Shown here: one piece after another, positions 25,928 to 34,882 of the stretch
Numbering within the stretch: position 1 is the stretch's first letter
Layout: every line of letters begins with the position of its first letter
From: JAMXLJ01 sp036558745
Lineage (GTDB): Bacteria > Actinomycetota > Acidimicrobiia > IMCC26256 > JAMXLJ01
Direction: 5' to 3'
Assembly (NCBI GenBank): GCA_036558745.1
Contig: DATBEZ010000043.1
Coordinates: 62,001 to 126,000, forward strand
Length of the DNA stretch: 64,000 bases
Translations under genes and position numbers: made by a program
The notes under the pieces: generated by a model
Databases searched by the model: none
Told to the model about the DNA's origin: nothing
What the model saw: only the letters and a program-made list of their open reading frames with translations

Positions 25928-27337
25928 CTACGGGGTCGAGGGCGCCGTCGCCTTCACGAGCTGGAGCACCGCGTCCTCGAAGCCGGTCGCGAGGTCCCAG
26001 ACGTCGGCGACGAGCTCCCGGCACGCAATCACGCTGAAGTCCACGTTGCCCATGCTGCTGAGCACGGTGAGGTTGAGCCCGATCCCCTCCATCAGCGGGC
26101 CCATCGGGTAGGTCCCGACCAGGCGGGCGCCCGCGCAGTAGAGCGGCAGCGGCGGTCCTGGGATGTTGGAGACGATGAGGTTCGCGAGCGGTCCGTGACG
26201 TGACGCGAGGTCGAGGTCGGAGTAGATCCGCAGCGCGGTGCTCACGAGCGTCGGCGCGGTGTACTCGGCCCAACCCTGGAGCACGTCCACGCCGAGGGCC
26301 TGGGCGCCCCGTTTCGCGCGGGTGGAGGCGTCGTGGATGGACCGCAGCTGCGCGAGCGGGTCGGCGAGCTGCACGGGGAGCGGGACGGTCATGATCGTCA
26401 TCGCGTTCGTCGGTCGCTCACCGTCGCCCTCGACGGGCATCGCCATCGGGCACGCGGCCACCAGCGGGACCTCGGGCAGGCCGCCGTGCGCGAGCAGCCA
26501 GCTCCGCAGCGACGTCGTGCACGCGGCGAGGATCACGTCGTTGACCTTCGTGTCGGTCGCGCGCTTCACCGCCTTCACGTCGTCGAGCGCGACGCGCCCG
26601 TACGCGACGCTGCGGTGCGGCGTGATGGCGCGGTTGAAGGGGGTTGCGGGCGCGCCGCTCCGCGGAACTTCGTCGGCCGGCTCGGGAACGCTCTGTTGCT
26701 GCCGGCGTGACCGGACCAGGCCCTGACCCGTCTTCACCGCGGTGCTCGCGATCCCGACCGGCAGCTTGAGCTGGGAGACGAGCGCGGCGCGGGCGAGCGT
26801 GAGCTGTGAGGGCAGGGGCTCGGGTTGCCACTCGGCATCGGGCGGCGTGGGTGCCGCGTCGGGCTCCAGGTCGAAGAGGTTCACCATGAGATCGGCACCC
26901 GACACGCCGTCGATCGAGCAGTGGTGGATCTTCGCGACCACCGCGACGTGGCCGTGCTCGAGCCCCTCGACCACCCACATCTCCCACAACGGCCGGTTGC
27001 GGTCGAGGGGGCGGCCCGCGATGTCGCCCACGATGCTTGCGAGCTCGCGCATCCCGCCGGGCGAGGGGACCGCCACGCGGAACATGTGCGCGTCGAGGTC
27101 GAAATCGGGGTCCTCGATCCAGAACGGGTGACCGAGGTTGAGCGGGACCGCCACGATGCGGCGCCGGAAGGGCGCCAGCAGGTGCAACCGGCTGCGGAGC
27201 ATCTCGCGGAACATGTCGAACGAGTAGCCGCCCGGCATGGTCGACGGGTCGAGCACGAGCGTGCCGACCACGTGCATGTGCTGGCTCGGCGTCTCGATGT
27301 AGAGGAAGGCCGCGTCCATGCCGGACAACCGCTTCAT
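25928..27337 (-). CDS. WS/DGAT acyltransferase
   Basis: 469 residues, ATG with GGAGGTG upstream. N-terminus MKRLSGMDAAFLYIETPSQ, active site HHCSIDG (HHxxxDG, about 136-142) and C-terminal NLIVSNIPGPPLPLY. Synthesises triacylglycerol or wax ester from acyl-CoA. Downstream of a second WS/DGAT gene (111-base gap) and upstream of the amidohydrolase. The three WS/DGATs here suggest storage-lipid metabolism. Confidence 0.92.
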   Translation of the reverse strand: MKRLSGMDAAFLYIETPSQHMHVVGTLVLDPSTMPGGYSFDMFREMLRSRLHLLAPFRRRIVAVPLNLGHPFWIEDPDFDLDAHMFRVAVPSPGGMRELASIVGDIAGRPLDRNRPLWEMWVVEGLEHGHVAVVAKIHHCSIDGVSGADLMVNLFDLEPDAAPTPPDAEWQPEPLPSQLTLARAALVSQLKLPVGIASTAVKTGQGLVRSRRQQQSVPEPADEVPRSGAPATPFNRAITPHRSVAYGRVALDDVKAVKRATDTKVNDVILAACTTSLRSWLLAHGGLPEVPLVAACPMAMPVEGDGERPTNAMTIMTVPLPVQLADPLAQLRSIHDASTRAKRGAQALGVDVLQGWAEYTAPTLVSTALRIYSDLDLASRHGPLANLIVSNIPGPPLPLYCAGARLVGTYPMGPLMEGIGLNLTVLSSMGNVDFSVIACRELVADVWDLATGFEDAVLQLVKATAPSTP

Positions 27338-27448
27338 GCCACACCTCCGAACCGCACCGTGCGTCGGAACGGAACGTACCCAGCCCGGCCCCGCCTGTCG
27401 ACGGGGCAGTGGCGACCAGCGGGAGCGGCCCGGGGCGGAACCACCCTC

Positions 27449-28876
27449 TTACGCGAGGGGCCTGGTCGCGGCGCGCGACACGGCGTCGCGCAACTCGTCG
27501 AGCGCGCCGGGCACGTGGTCGGCGAGGGCGCGGACGTCGGGCATGTGGTCGGTGCACGCGACGATCCCGAACGTCAGCTCGTCGAGGTAGCTCCACACGG
27601 TCACGTTGAGCCCGATGTTCTCGAGGATCGGGCCCATCGACGAGATCGCGAGCAGGCGCGCGCCGCCGATGAACAGCGGTTCGGTCGGACCGGGGACGTT
27701 GGAGACGACGAGGTTGATCGGCGGACGGTGGTGGCGGGCGAGACCGAGGCGCGAGTACAGACCGACGAGCGCCGCGAACGGAACCGGCGGCGTGAGCTCC
27801 GACCAGTCGGCGAGCATGTCGACGCCGAGCTCGTTGAGCTGGGCCTTGGCCCCCTTCATGGTCTCGTGGATCTCGTGCACGCGCGCGACGGGGTCGGTGA
27901 GCTGCACCGGCAGGCTCGCGAACAGGTTCGAGACGTTGTTGGCCGAGCGGGAGCCATCGCGTGCGCCCACCGCGCGGGTCGACACGGGCACGCCGGCGAT
28001 CACGGCGCGTTCGGGCAGCTCGTCGCGCTCGGCGAGGTACGCGCGCAGCGCGCCCGCGCACAACGCGAGGACGACGTCGTTGACGGTGCATCCCAACGCG
28101 TTCTTGACGTCCTTCACGTCGCGCAGCGACACGGAGATGGTGACGTAGCGGCGTCGCGGGGTGAGCGCGGTGTTGAAGCGCAGCTTCGGCGTCGTGAACG
28201 GAGCCGGCGGTGACACGGCGCGTGTCCGGCGCCCCCGCAGCGCGGCCCGCAGGCCGCGGAACGTGCGGACGACCAGGTCCGGCAGTCCACGGAGGTCGCG
28301 TACCAGGTCGACGATCGCGTCGCGGAGCAGGCGCGTGCGCGACGGGACGGGCTCGCCGTGCCAGGGCGCGGCCGGCGCGGTCGCCGGTGCGTCCGGCGCC
28401 GCGTCGAGGACGCTCATGAGCAGCTCCGCCGCGCGCACCCCGTCGGCGAGGCAGTGGTGGATCTTGGCGACGAACACGACGGTGCCGTCGGTCAGCCCCT
28501 CCACCACCCACAACTCCCACAGCGGCCGGCTGCGCACGAGTGGTGTGCTCGCGATGTCCGACATCACGTCGTCCAGCGTGTCCCGGTCGCCGTCGACGAG
28601 CACCGTCCGGTGCACGTGGCGGGCCAGGTCGAAGTCGGGATCCTCGATCCAGACCGGATGGTGCAGCCGGAGCGGCACGGTCACGAGACGCCGGCGGAAC
28701 GCGGGCAGGAGGTGCAGCCGATCACCCAGCACGTCGAGGACTCGCGCGAACGAGTAGCCGGCCGGAACCGTCGACGGGTCGAGGCGCGCGACCTTGAGCG
28801 TGTGCATGTGTTGCGTCGGCGTCTCCATGTACAGGAACCCGGCGTCGATTCCCGTGAGCCGCTCCATGGACGACAT
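27449..28876 (-). CDS. WS/DGAT acyltransferase
   Basis: 475 residues. MSSMERLTGIDAGFLYMETP start, HHCLADG active site (about 137-143), NLVVSNVPGPTEPLF late motif. GTG-free start at ATG 28876 with GGGG four bases before; ATG 28867 is possible. It is head-to-head with an acyl-CoA ligase gene only 26 bases away, so an acyl-activating and an acyl-transferring enzyme share one control region. Confidence 0.92.
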   Translation of the reverse strand: MSSMERLTGIDAGFLYMETPTQHMHTLKVARLDPSTVPAGYSFARVLDVLGDRLHLLPAFRRRLVTVPLRLHHPVWIEDPDFDLARHVHRTVLVDGDRDTLDDVMSDIASTPLVRSRPLWELWVVEGLTDGTVVFVAKIHHCLADGVRAAELLMSVLDAAPDAPATAPAAPWHGEPVPSRTRLLRDAIVDLVRDLRGLPDLVVRTFRGLRAALRGRRTRAVSPPAPFTTPKLRFNTALTPRRRYVTISVSLRDVKDVKNALGCTVNDVVLALCAGALRAYLAERDELPERAVIAGVPVSTRAVGARDGSRSANNVSNLFASLPVQLTDPVARVHEIHETMKGAKAQLNELGVDMLADWSELTPPVPFAALVGLYSRLGLARHHRPPINLVVSNVPGPTEPLFIGGARLLAISSMGPILENIGLNVTVWSYLDELTFGIVACTDHMPDVRALADHVPGALDELRDAVSRAATRPLA

Positions 28877-28895
28877 TGTTCCCCGCGCGTACGAT
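28867..28895 (+). promoter_or_regulatory. Promoter of the acyl-CoA ligase gene, leaderless type
   Basis: TGGACG (28867-28872), 17 bases, TACGAT (28890-28895), seven bases, then ATG 28903. The -35 box falls inside the first codons of the divergent WS/DGAT gene, so the two genes cannot have fully separate promoters. Confidence 0.55.
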
Positions 28896-28902
28896 CCGGG
28901 CC

Positions 28903-30450
28903 ATGTCCCTGCGTGACCGGCTCGAGCTGCTCCGTTCGAGCGAGGTCGGCACGGGAACGCTGCTCGAGCACCTCGCCCGCGTCCACGGCGACCGCCGCCT
29001 CGTCACGGAGGACGGCGACGACGGCCTGACGCTCACCTACGTCGAGGCCGCCGACCGCGTGGCGCGCTGGGGTGCGGCCGTCCGCGAGCGCATCTCGCCC
29101 GGTGACCGGGTGGTCGTCGCGACGCCCAACGGCTACGCGCTGTTCCTCCTGTGCCTCGCCGTCGGGCGCGCCGGCGGTGTCGCCGTGCCGGTGAACCCCA
29201 AGATGCGCGACGACGAGGTCGCGTACGTGATCGACGACTCACAGGCCGCGCTCGTCATCCGCTCGACCGCGGAGGTGGAGGGGGCGGAGCCCGGTGAGGC
29301 CGTGCCGTTCTCGCCCGACGACGTGGCGGCGCTGTTCTACACCTCGGGGACGACCGGCAAGCCGAAGGGCGCGCAGCTCACCCACCGCGCCCTCGTCGGG
29401 CAGTCGGCGAAGGCGGTGCTGTACCCGTCCGCGCTGCGCCGCGACGAGGGCGTCACCGGCATGCCCGTCGCCCACATCGCCGGCTTCTCGATGCTCGTCA
29501 TCCAGGCCTGCTTCGGCATACCCGTCTACCTGTTGCGCAAGTTCCGGCCCGACACCGCACTCGACGCGATCGAGTCGCGCCGGGCGACGATGTTCGTCGG
29601 CGTCCCGGCGATGTATCGCATGATGCTCGAGGCCGGGGCGGAGCAGCGCGACCTGCGCTCCGTGCGCATCTGGGCGTCGGGCGCGGACGCGATGCCCTAC
29701 GACCTCGCGCAGCGGTTCCAGCGCATGGGCGCGATCGTGACGCTCCCGCTCGTGCACTCGTCGCTCGGCTCGGCCGCGTTCTTCGACGGGTACGGGATGG
29801 TGGAGCTCGGCGGTGGCGTCGCGGTGAAGCTCTCACCGCCCGGCATCCCGCTGCACCTCCGCGGGCTGCTCGGCTTCCCGATGCCGGGCGTCAAGATGAA
29901 GGTCGTCGACGACGGGGGCGGGGAGCTCGACCGCGGCGAGGTGGGCGAGCTCGCGGTCAAGGGTCCCGGTGTGATGCGCGGCTACCACGGCAGCGACGAC
30001 GCGACGCGCGACGCGTTCACCCCCGACGGTTGGTTGCGCACCGGCGACCTCGCGCGCAAACGGCGCTTCGGGCTGGTCGAGTTCGCGGGCCGCAAGAAGG
30101 ACGTGATCAAGCACGGCGGCTACTCCGTGTTCGCGGTCGAGGTCGAGCAGGTCCTCGAGCAGCACGAGGCCGTCTCCGAAGCGGTCGTCGTCGGCCTGCC
30201 CGACGAGCGCAAGGGTGAGGTCCCAGCCGCGGCCGTGATCCCGTGCGCGGGGACGTCGGTCACGCCCCAGGAGCTCGTGGACTGGGCCCGCGAACGGCTC
30301 TCCGACTACAAGGCGCCGCAGCGTGTGCTCGTGGTCGCGGAGCTCCCGCGCACCGGGACCGACAAGGTGCAGAAGGCCGAGGTCCGCAAGATGTTCGAGC
30401 AGATGGCCGACCTGGGCAGGGTGCGCGTGGGGCCGCCCGGTATCGGGTAG
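28903..30450 (+). CDS. AMP-dependent acyl-CoA ligase
   Basis: 515 residues of the ANL family. ATP P-loop YTSGTTGKPKGAQLTH (about 146-161), YGMVELG (A5), GWLRTGDLARK (A7), the hinge GRKKDVIKHGGYSV and the catalytic Lys in TDKVQKAEV near the end. Activates a carboxylic acid as acyl-AMP then acyl-CoA, probably supplying the divergent WS/DGAT. Chain-length preference is not readable. A gene for an alpha/beta hydrolase follows after 36 bases. Confidence 0.9.
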   Translation: MSLRDRLELLRSSEVGTGTLLEHLARVHGDRRLVTEDGDDGLTLTYVEAADRVARWGAAVRERISPGDRVVVATPNGYALFLLCLAVGRAGGVAVPVNPKMRDDEVAYVIDDSQAALVIRSTAEVEGAEPGEAVPFSPDDVAALFYTSGTTGKPKGAQLTHRALVGQSAKAVLYPSALRRDEGVTGMPVAHIAGFSMLVIQACFGIPVYLLRKFRPDTALDAIESRRATMFVGVPAMYRMMLEAGAEQRDLRSVRIWASGADAMPYDLAQRFQRMGAIVTLPLVHSSLGSAAFFDGYGMVELGGGVAVKLSPPGIPLHLRGLLGFPMPGVKMKVVDDGGGELDRGEVGELAVKGPGVMRGYHGSDDATRDAFTPDGWLRTGDLARKRRFGLVEFAGRKKDVIKHGGYSVFAVEVEQVLEQHEAVSEAVVVGLPDERKGEVPAAAVIPCAGTSVTPQELVDWARERLSDYKAPQRVLVVAELPRTGTDKVQKAEVRKMFEQMADLGRVRVGPPGIG

Positions 30451-30486
30451 ACAGGTGCTCCGACCGCGCGGGAGGGGGACCGGCGC

Positions 30487-31419
30487 GTGAACGTCATCAC
30501 GATGAGCCTGCAACGGGTGACCGAGGCGACGTTCCCCGCCGGCGCGCGTGTGCACCTTCCGGGACGTGGCCACGGGCACGTGTACCACGCACCCGGACCG
30601 CCCGGATCACCGACGCTGATCCTGCTCCACGGGCTGTGGGCGACGGGCTCGCTCAATTGGTTCCCGGCGTTCGCACCGCTGCGCGAGCACTTCGGGGTCG
30701 CCGCGGTCGACCTGCGCGGTCACGGCCGCGGCCTGCCCGTCGACGGGCACTTCCGCGTCTCCGATTGCGCCGATGACGTCGCCGCCCTCGTCGACGCGCT
30801 CGGCACCGGCCCCGCGATCCTCGTCGGCTACTCGCTCGGTGGCGTGGTTGCGCAGCTGGCGTGGCGCCGTCACCCCGAGCGCGTCGCCGGCCTCGTGCTC
30901 TGCGCGACGGCGCGGAACTTCGCGGGGACGTGGCGGGAGCAGGTGTTCTTCCGCGGGATGCTCGGCGCCACGCTGGCGGCGCGCGCCGCGAGCGCGCTGC
31001 ACGCGCGGGGACAGAGCGACGGCGCGACCGGCACGGCCGCGCACGACGGCACCGTCGCGCCGATCGACATCATCGACGAGGTGACCACGCTCGGGCGCCG
31101 GCTGCCGGCGTGGGCCTTCGACGAGATGCGGCGCTGCAACCCGCTCGCGGCGATGGGGGCGATGGCCGCGCTCGGCCGCTTCTCGTCGCATGCCTGGATC
31201 GGCGAGGTGGACGTGCCCGCCGCGGTGGTCGTCACCGCACGCGACCGGCTGATCTCGCCGATCCGTCAGCGCAAGCTCGCGGCCGCGATCCCCGAAGCGA
31301 CCGTGCACGAGGTCGACGGCGACCACGGCGCCTGCGTCCTCGGCGCCGATCGCTTCATCCCGGTGCTCGTCGACGCGTGCCAGTCGGTCGCGGGCCGGGC
31401 CCGCCGCTCCGTCGCCTGA
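30487..31419 (+). CDS. Alpha/beta hydrolase
   Basis: 310 residues, GTG 30487 behind GGGAGGGGGACC (ATG 30502 is an alternative). LILLHGLWATGSLNW oxyanion region (about 40-54), nucleophile GYSLGG (about 117-122), acid near TARDRLISP and His in DGDHGACV. No signal peptide, so cytoplasmic. Likely a lipase or esterase co-expressed with the ligase, fitting lipid turnover. Substrate unknown. Confidence 0.85.
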   Translation: MNVITMSLQRVTEATFPAGARVHLPGRGHGHVYHAPGPPGSPTLILLHGLWATGSLNWFPAFAPLREHFGVAAVDLRGHGRGLPVDGHFRVSDCADDVAALVDALGTGPAILVGYSLGGVVAQLAWRRHPERVAGLVLCATARNFAGTWREQVFFRGMLGATLAARAASALHARGQSDGATGTAAHDGTVAPIDIIDEVTTLGRRLPAWAFDEMRRCNPLAAMGAMAALGRFSSHAWIGEVDVPAAVVVTARDRLISPIRQRKLAAAIPEATVHEVDGDHGACVLGADRFIPVLVDACQSVAGRARRSVA

Positions 31420-31431
31420 GCGCGGTCGTCG

Positions 31432-32238
31432 TCACGCGTCGTCGGCGATCGCCGGCACGCGGTGGCGGGCGAAACCGGGGGTGGACAGGACGCGGCGTTC
31501 GTCGGTGATCGCCATCGCCGCGTAGCCCGCGACGCCGGTGATCCAGCGCAGCCCGTCGACGCCCATGACGACGAGCGCGGTCGCGTACGCGTCGGCGAGC
31601 GCGAGATCGGGGCCGATCACCGACGCGGACGTCAGCGCGGTCGCGGGCCGTCCCGTCCGCGGGTCGAGGACGTGGTCGCCGCGTTCGTACCGCCCCGACG
31701 TCGCGACGCCGGTGTCGACCACGGCCACCACGGCGGCGACCTTGTCGGGCTCCCACGGATGCCGGATCCCGACCCGCCACGCGGTGCCCGGCGCCGGTTG
31801 TCCGCGCACCGCGACGTCGCCGCCCGCGTTGATCGAGAACGCGCGCGCACCCGCGTCCTGCAGCATCGACGCGGCCCGATCCACCGCCCAGCCCTTCACG
31901 AGGCCCGACGGGTCGAGCGGCGCGAGACCGGGCCACGGATCCACTTCCTCTGCGGCCCGCGCCCCGACCGTGATGTCGAACGCTCCGGCGGTCTCGACCC
32001 GCACCTCGTCGCACAACGCGAGGACGGTCCGCACCTCGGGGCTGGCTTCGGCGACGTCGAGCTCGCCCCGTCCGATACGACGCACCTCGGTGTCGTCGCG
32101 CCACGTGCTGAACAGGTCGTCGACACGCTTGAACCACGCGAACACCGCGTCGAGAGCGCCGGGGACATCGGCGCCGTCGCGTGCGTCGCGCACGTCGACG
32201 CTCACCACCGTGCCCCAGATCTGCTCCGCCCGCCGCAC
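31432..32238 (-). CDS. apbE: FAD:protein FMN transferase
   Basis: 268 residues, GTG start. ApbE motifs: WGTVVSVDV near the start, AGAFDITVG, GLVKGWAVDRAA, SINAGGDVAVRG, HVLDPRTGRP and the Mg-binding LADAYATAL near 226-234. It covalently attaches FMN from FAD to a Thr in the target motif. The target is almost certainly the FMN-binding protein encoded nine bases upstream (SGATYTS). No signal peptide is obvious, so its compartment is unclear. Confidence 0.9.
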   Translation of the reverse strand: MRRAEQIWGTVVSVDVRDARDGADVPGALDAVFAWFKRVDDLFSTWRDDTEVRRIGRGELDVAEASPEVRTVLALCDEVRVETAGAFDITVGARAAEEVDPWPGLAPLDPSGLVKGWAVDRAASMLQDAGARAFSINAGGDVAVRGQPAPGTAWRVGIRHPWEPDKVAAVVAVVDTGVATSGRYERGDHVLDPRTGRPATALTSASVIGPDLALADAYATALVVMGVDGLRWITGVAGYAAMAITDERRVLSTPGFARHRVPAIADDA

Positions 32239-32247
32239 GGTCGCGCG

Positions 32248-32748
32248 CTAGGAGTGGATGCCGGCGCGGTCGAGCGCGGCCTGGAGCGACTGCGCGTAGC
32301 CCTCGCTGGTGTACGTGGCCCCCGACACGACGTCGATGTTCGCGCTCTGGGCCTGCAGTGCCTCGTCGTGCAGCTCCGGCCCGGCGAAGTCGCTGATCCG
32401 GGCCGAGCGTTCGCGATCGCTCGGGAGCGTGAGCGCCTGCACGTCGACGAGACGACCGCCCTGGACCACCGCCCGGACCTGCACGTCGCCGTAGCGGGTC
32501 GACACGGAGGGGCCGTCGATGGTGCGCCGGCCACCGGGCGCGGTGGTGGTCGTCGACGGCGCCGACGTCGATCCGGGCGCGCCCGACGCGCCGGTGCCGG
32601 AACCCTGCGGCGGCGGGGCGGTCGCGGGCGGCCGACTCGCCGTGCTCGGCGCGGTCGCACGGAGGCTCGAGGTCGCGCTGGTGTGGAAGCTGGCCAGCAG
32701 GGCGAGCCCGCCGAGCGTGCCCACGACGACTGCGACGACCCGGCGCAT
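32248..32748 (-). CDS. Membrane-anchored FMN-binding protein
   Basis: 166 residues starting at the ATG that shares a base with the ferric-reductase stop. One N-terminal hydrophobic anchor, a Ser/Thr/Pro linker (about 25-75), then an FMN_bind domain ending with SGATYTSEGY (about 139-148), the site where ApbE links FMN through phosphoester to Thr. It should relay electrons on the outer face of the membrane from the reductase upstream. Confidence 0.88.
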   Translation of the reverse strand: MRRVVAVVVGTLGGLALLASFHTSATSSLRATAPSTASRPPATAPPPQGSGTGASGAPGSTSAPSTTTTAPGGRRTIDGPSVSTRYGDVQVRAVVQGGRLVDVQALTLPSDRERSARISDFAGPELHDEALQAQSANIDVVSGATYTSEGYAQSLQAALDRAGIHS

Positions 32749-34139
32749 CAGAGCTCGAACCGTTCGTAGTGGATCCGCCTCTTCGGCACGCCGAGCCGCT
32801 CCAGACGCCGGCACACCGCGTCGACGAGCGCGGGCGGTCCGCACACGAAGCAGTCGCGCTCGCGCACGTCGGGGACGATGGCGCGGATCGCCGGGATGCC
32901 GAGCCGGTCGGTCTCGTCGTCACCGATGTCGGTGCCGACGCCGAGGTGGATCTCGACGCCCCGCGAGGACGCGAGCTCGGAGAGCTCGTCGCGGAAGATC
33001 GCGTCGTCGTCGGTCGCGACGCGGTACAGCAGGGTCACGTCGCCGCTCCCCGCCGGGAACGCCTCCAAGAGCGCGCGCACGGGCGTAATGCCGATGCCGC
33101 CCGCGACCATGAGCACCTTGCGGCGGGTGCGGCGATCGGCCGTGAACGTGCCGTACGGCCCTTCCGCGAACACGCCGGTGCCACGCCTCAGACGTTGCAG
33201 CGTGCGGGTGTGGTCGCCCAGCTCCTTGACCGTGATGCGCAGGCGGCGTGAGGTCGGCCGGGCCGACAAGGAGAACGGGTGCGCCTTCCACCAGCCGTCG
33301 CGGGTGAGGAACCGCCACAGGAAGAACTGGCCGGGCTGTGCGTCGATCCGGTCGAGGTCGCGGCCGCTGAGATAGATGGACACGACACCCGGCGCCTCGC
33401 GGGCCACGCTGTGCACGCGCAGCCGGTGACGCGCGTTGAAGCGCAAGGGGCCGCCCACGCGCCACGCGAGGATCGAGCCGATCACCGCGACGTACAACGC
33501 GACCCACCACGCGCGCGCGACGGCGTCGCCGCTCAGGTCGTTGCCCACGGCGAGCTGGTGCGCGAACCCGAGCGCGACCGCGAGGTACGCGTACAGGTGG
33601 ATCGTGTACCAGGTCTCGCGACGCAGCCGCCGGCGCGCGTAGCGGACCGACGTGAACGCGACGCCGAGCAACAGCCCGAGCCCGACGAAGGCCATGAGGA
33701 CGTCGGGGTAGTGGTTCACGAAGTCGGAGGTCTGACCGACGAACGACTCGCGGTTGCTCTCGGCGTACCCCCACGTGATGAAGACGGTGTGCGCGACGAG
33801 GAGCCATACCGCCGCAAAGCCGTTCCAGCGGTGCCACACGGCGAGCCGGTCGAGCCCGACGTGGTGCTCCAGCCACGGCACCCTCGCCATCAGCAGCAGC
33901 TGGACCAGCACGACGTAGGCGCCGACGAGACCGGTGATCTGGCCGATCGCGGTCGGTACCGCGCCCGGACCGCCGGCGTTCGCCATACCGCCGTGGCGGA
34001 ACCAGAGACCGATCGCCACGAGCCCGTTGACCGCGACGACGACCCCGACGATCCATGCCTGGTCCGCGCGCCGGGCCTGGGCCGGGGCGGGAGGGCGTCG
34101 CGCGGTCGCCCGCGGCGCGGGCGCGACCGTCGTGCTCAC
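32748..34139 (-). CDS. Ferric-reductase-like transmembrane flavocytochrome b with NAD(P)H domain
   Basis: About 463 residues from GTG 34139. About six membrane helices with two His pairs 13-14 residues apart (WHRWNGFAAVWLLVAH; IHLYAYLAVALGFAH) that should bind two b hemes. Then an FNR-type module: AHPFSLSARP (FAD), AGGIGITPVRALLEA (NAD(P)H) and CGPPALVDAVCRRL. It moves electrons from NAD(P)H across the membrane to haem and on to an acceptor, here probably the flavinylated protein. Acceptor identity (metal, flavin or quinone) is unknown. Confidence 0.88.
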   Translation of the reverse strand: MSTTVAPAPRATARRPPAPAQARRADQAWIVGVVVAVNGLVAIGLWFRHGGMANAGGPGAVPTAIGQITGLVGAYVVLVQLLLMARVPWLEHHVGLDRLAVWHRWNGFAAVWLLVAHTVFITWGYAESNRESFVGQTSDFVNHYPDVLMAFVGLGLLLGVAFTSVRYARRRLRRETWYTIHLYAYLAVALGFAHQLAVGNDLSGDAVARAWWVALYVAVIGSILAWRVGGPLRFNARHRLRVHSVAREAPGVVSIYLSGRDLDRIDAQPGQFFLWRFLTRDGWWKAHPFSLSARPTSRRLRITVKELGDHTRTLQRLRRGTGVFAEGPYGTFTADRRTRRKVLMVAGGIGITPVRALLEAFPAGSGDVTLLYRVATDDDAIFRDELSELASSRGVEIHLGVGTDIGDDETDRLGIPAIRAIVPDVRERDCFVCGPPALVDAVCRRLERLGVPKRRIHYERFEL

Positions 34140-34275
34140 GGCGCGCACCGGCGCGCGCGCTCGGGTCGCTGGCCGGCCCTGGACATCGCGGGGATCGTCC
34201 CAGCGCGCCCTGAAGGTTCGCTGAGAGCCCGGCCTCTCTTGACGGAATCTTGGCAACGACGCTGCACCGTCTCGG

Positions 34276-34750
34276 TCAACGGCCGGACATCGCGACGAAG
34301 TCGCGGGTCCCGTCGAGCGTCGCGTCCCGACCCCATTGCCCGGCCGACGCCGTGCCCTCGCCGGTGATCACGAGCGACGCGCGGCCGTCGACGAGGGGCC
34401 GGACGGTCCGCCCCTCGGCGACGTAACCGCCCCGCGACGCGTCGAGCCGGAACCCCCGTCGAACGCGGCGACGACGCCGGGGTCGTCGAGCGGCGCGAGC
34501 TGCGCGCCGTGCCGCCACGGCCCGCCGCCCGGGACTTGCAGCCCGTTCTAGAGCGCGCCCCGGAGGAGCGTGCGGTCCATCCACACCACGGGGGTCACGA
34601 GGCTCGTGTGGACCGGGTCGGGCCGCAGGAACGTCTCGTAGACCGTGGGGCGTCCGTCGACGAGCTTGCCCGTCGGCTGCCACACGCCCTCGAGCGCCGA
34701 CGCGGGCGACGCGATCGGAACGAGGTCGGGCGGTCGCGTCGACCCGGCGA
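34276..34750 (-). pseudogene. Decayed phosphodiester glycosidase (NAGPA-like) gene
   Basis: The minus strand holds pieces of one protein in two frames. From about 34700 down: GVWQPTGKLVDGRPTVYET and RPDPVHTSLVTPVVWMDRTLLRG, then an in-frame TAG (34546-34548), NGLQVPGGGPWRHGAQLAP, and after a one-base loss in a C-run (34453-34457) the next frame FRLDASRGGYVAEGRTVRPL and GTASAGQWGRD. These match the phosphodiester-alpha-GlcNAcase-like family (GYYTDG, GQWGRD regions). It ends early at TGA 34276. The N-terminus is also missing. At least two disabling changes make it a pseudogene. Confidence 0.75.
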
Positions 34751-34800
34751 GGACGGCCGCTGACGGTGCGACGGCGCGGCTCCGAACCCGGCCTCCGGGC

Positions 34801-34850
34801 CGGATACGATTTGAGGGGTTTTCACTCTTCGTGCTTCTGGATACACTTTG
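34801..34850 (+). promoter_or_regulatory. AT-rich promoter region of the whiB-like gene
   Basis: A TACACT box at 34842-34847 with a T-rich run upstream in an otherwise very GC-rich region, 35 bases before the ATG. TypA has the same TACACT hexamer at 63715-63720 (minus strand). The -35 is not clear. Confidence 0.4.
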
Positions 34851-34882
34851 GGCGGTTTGGAGGGGTCGGGCAGGAGGGGCAG

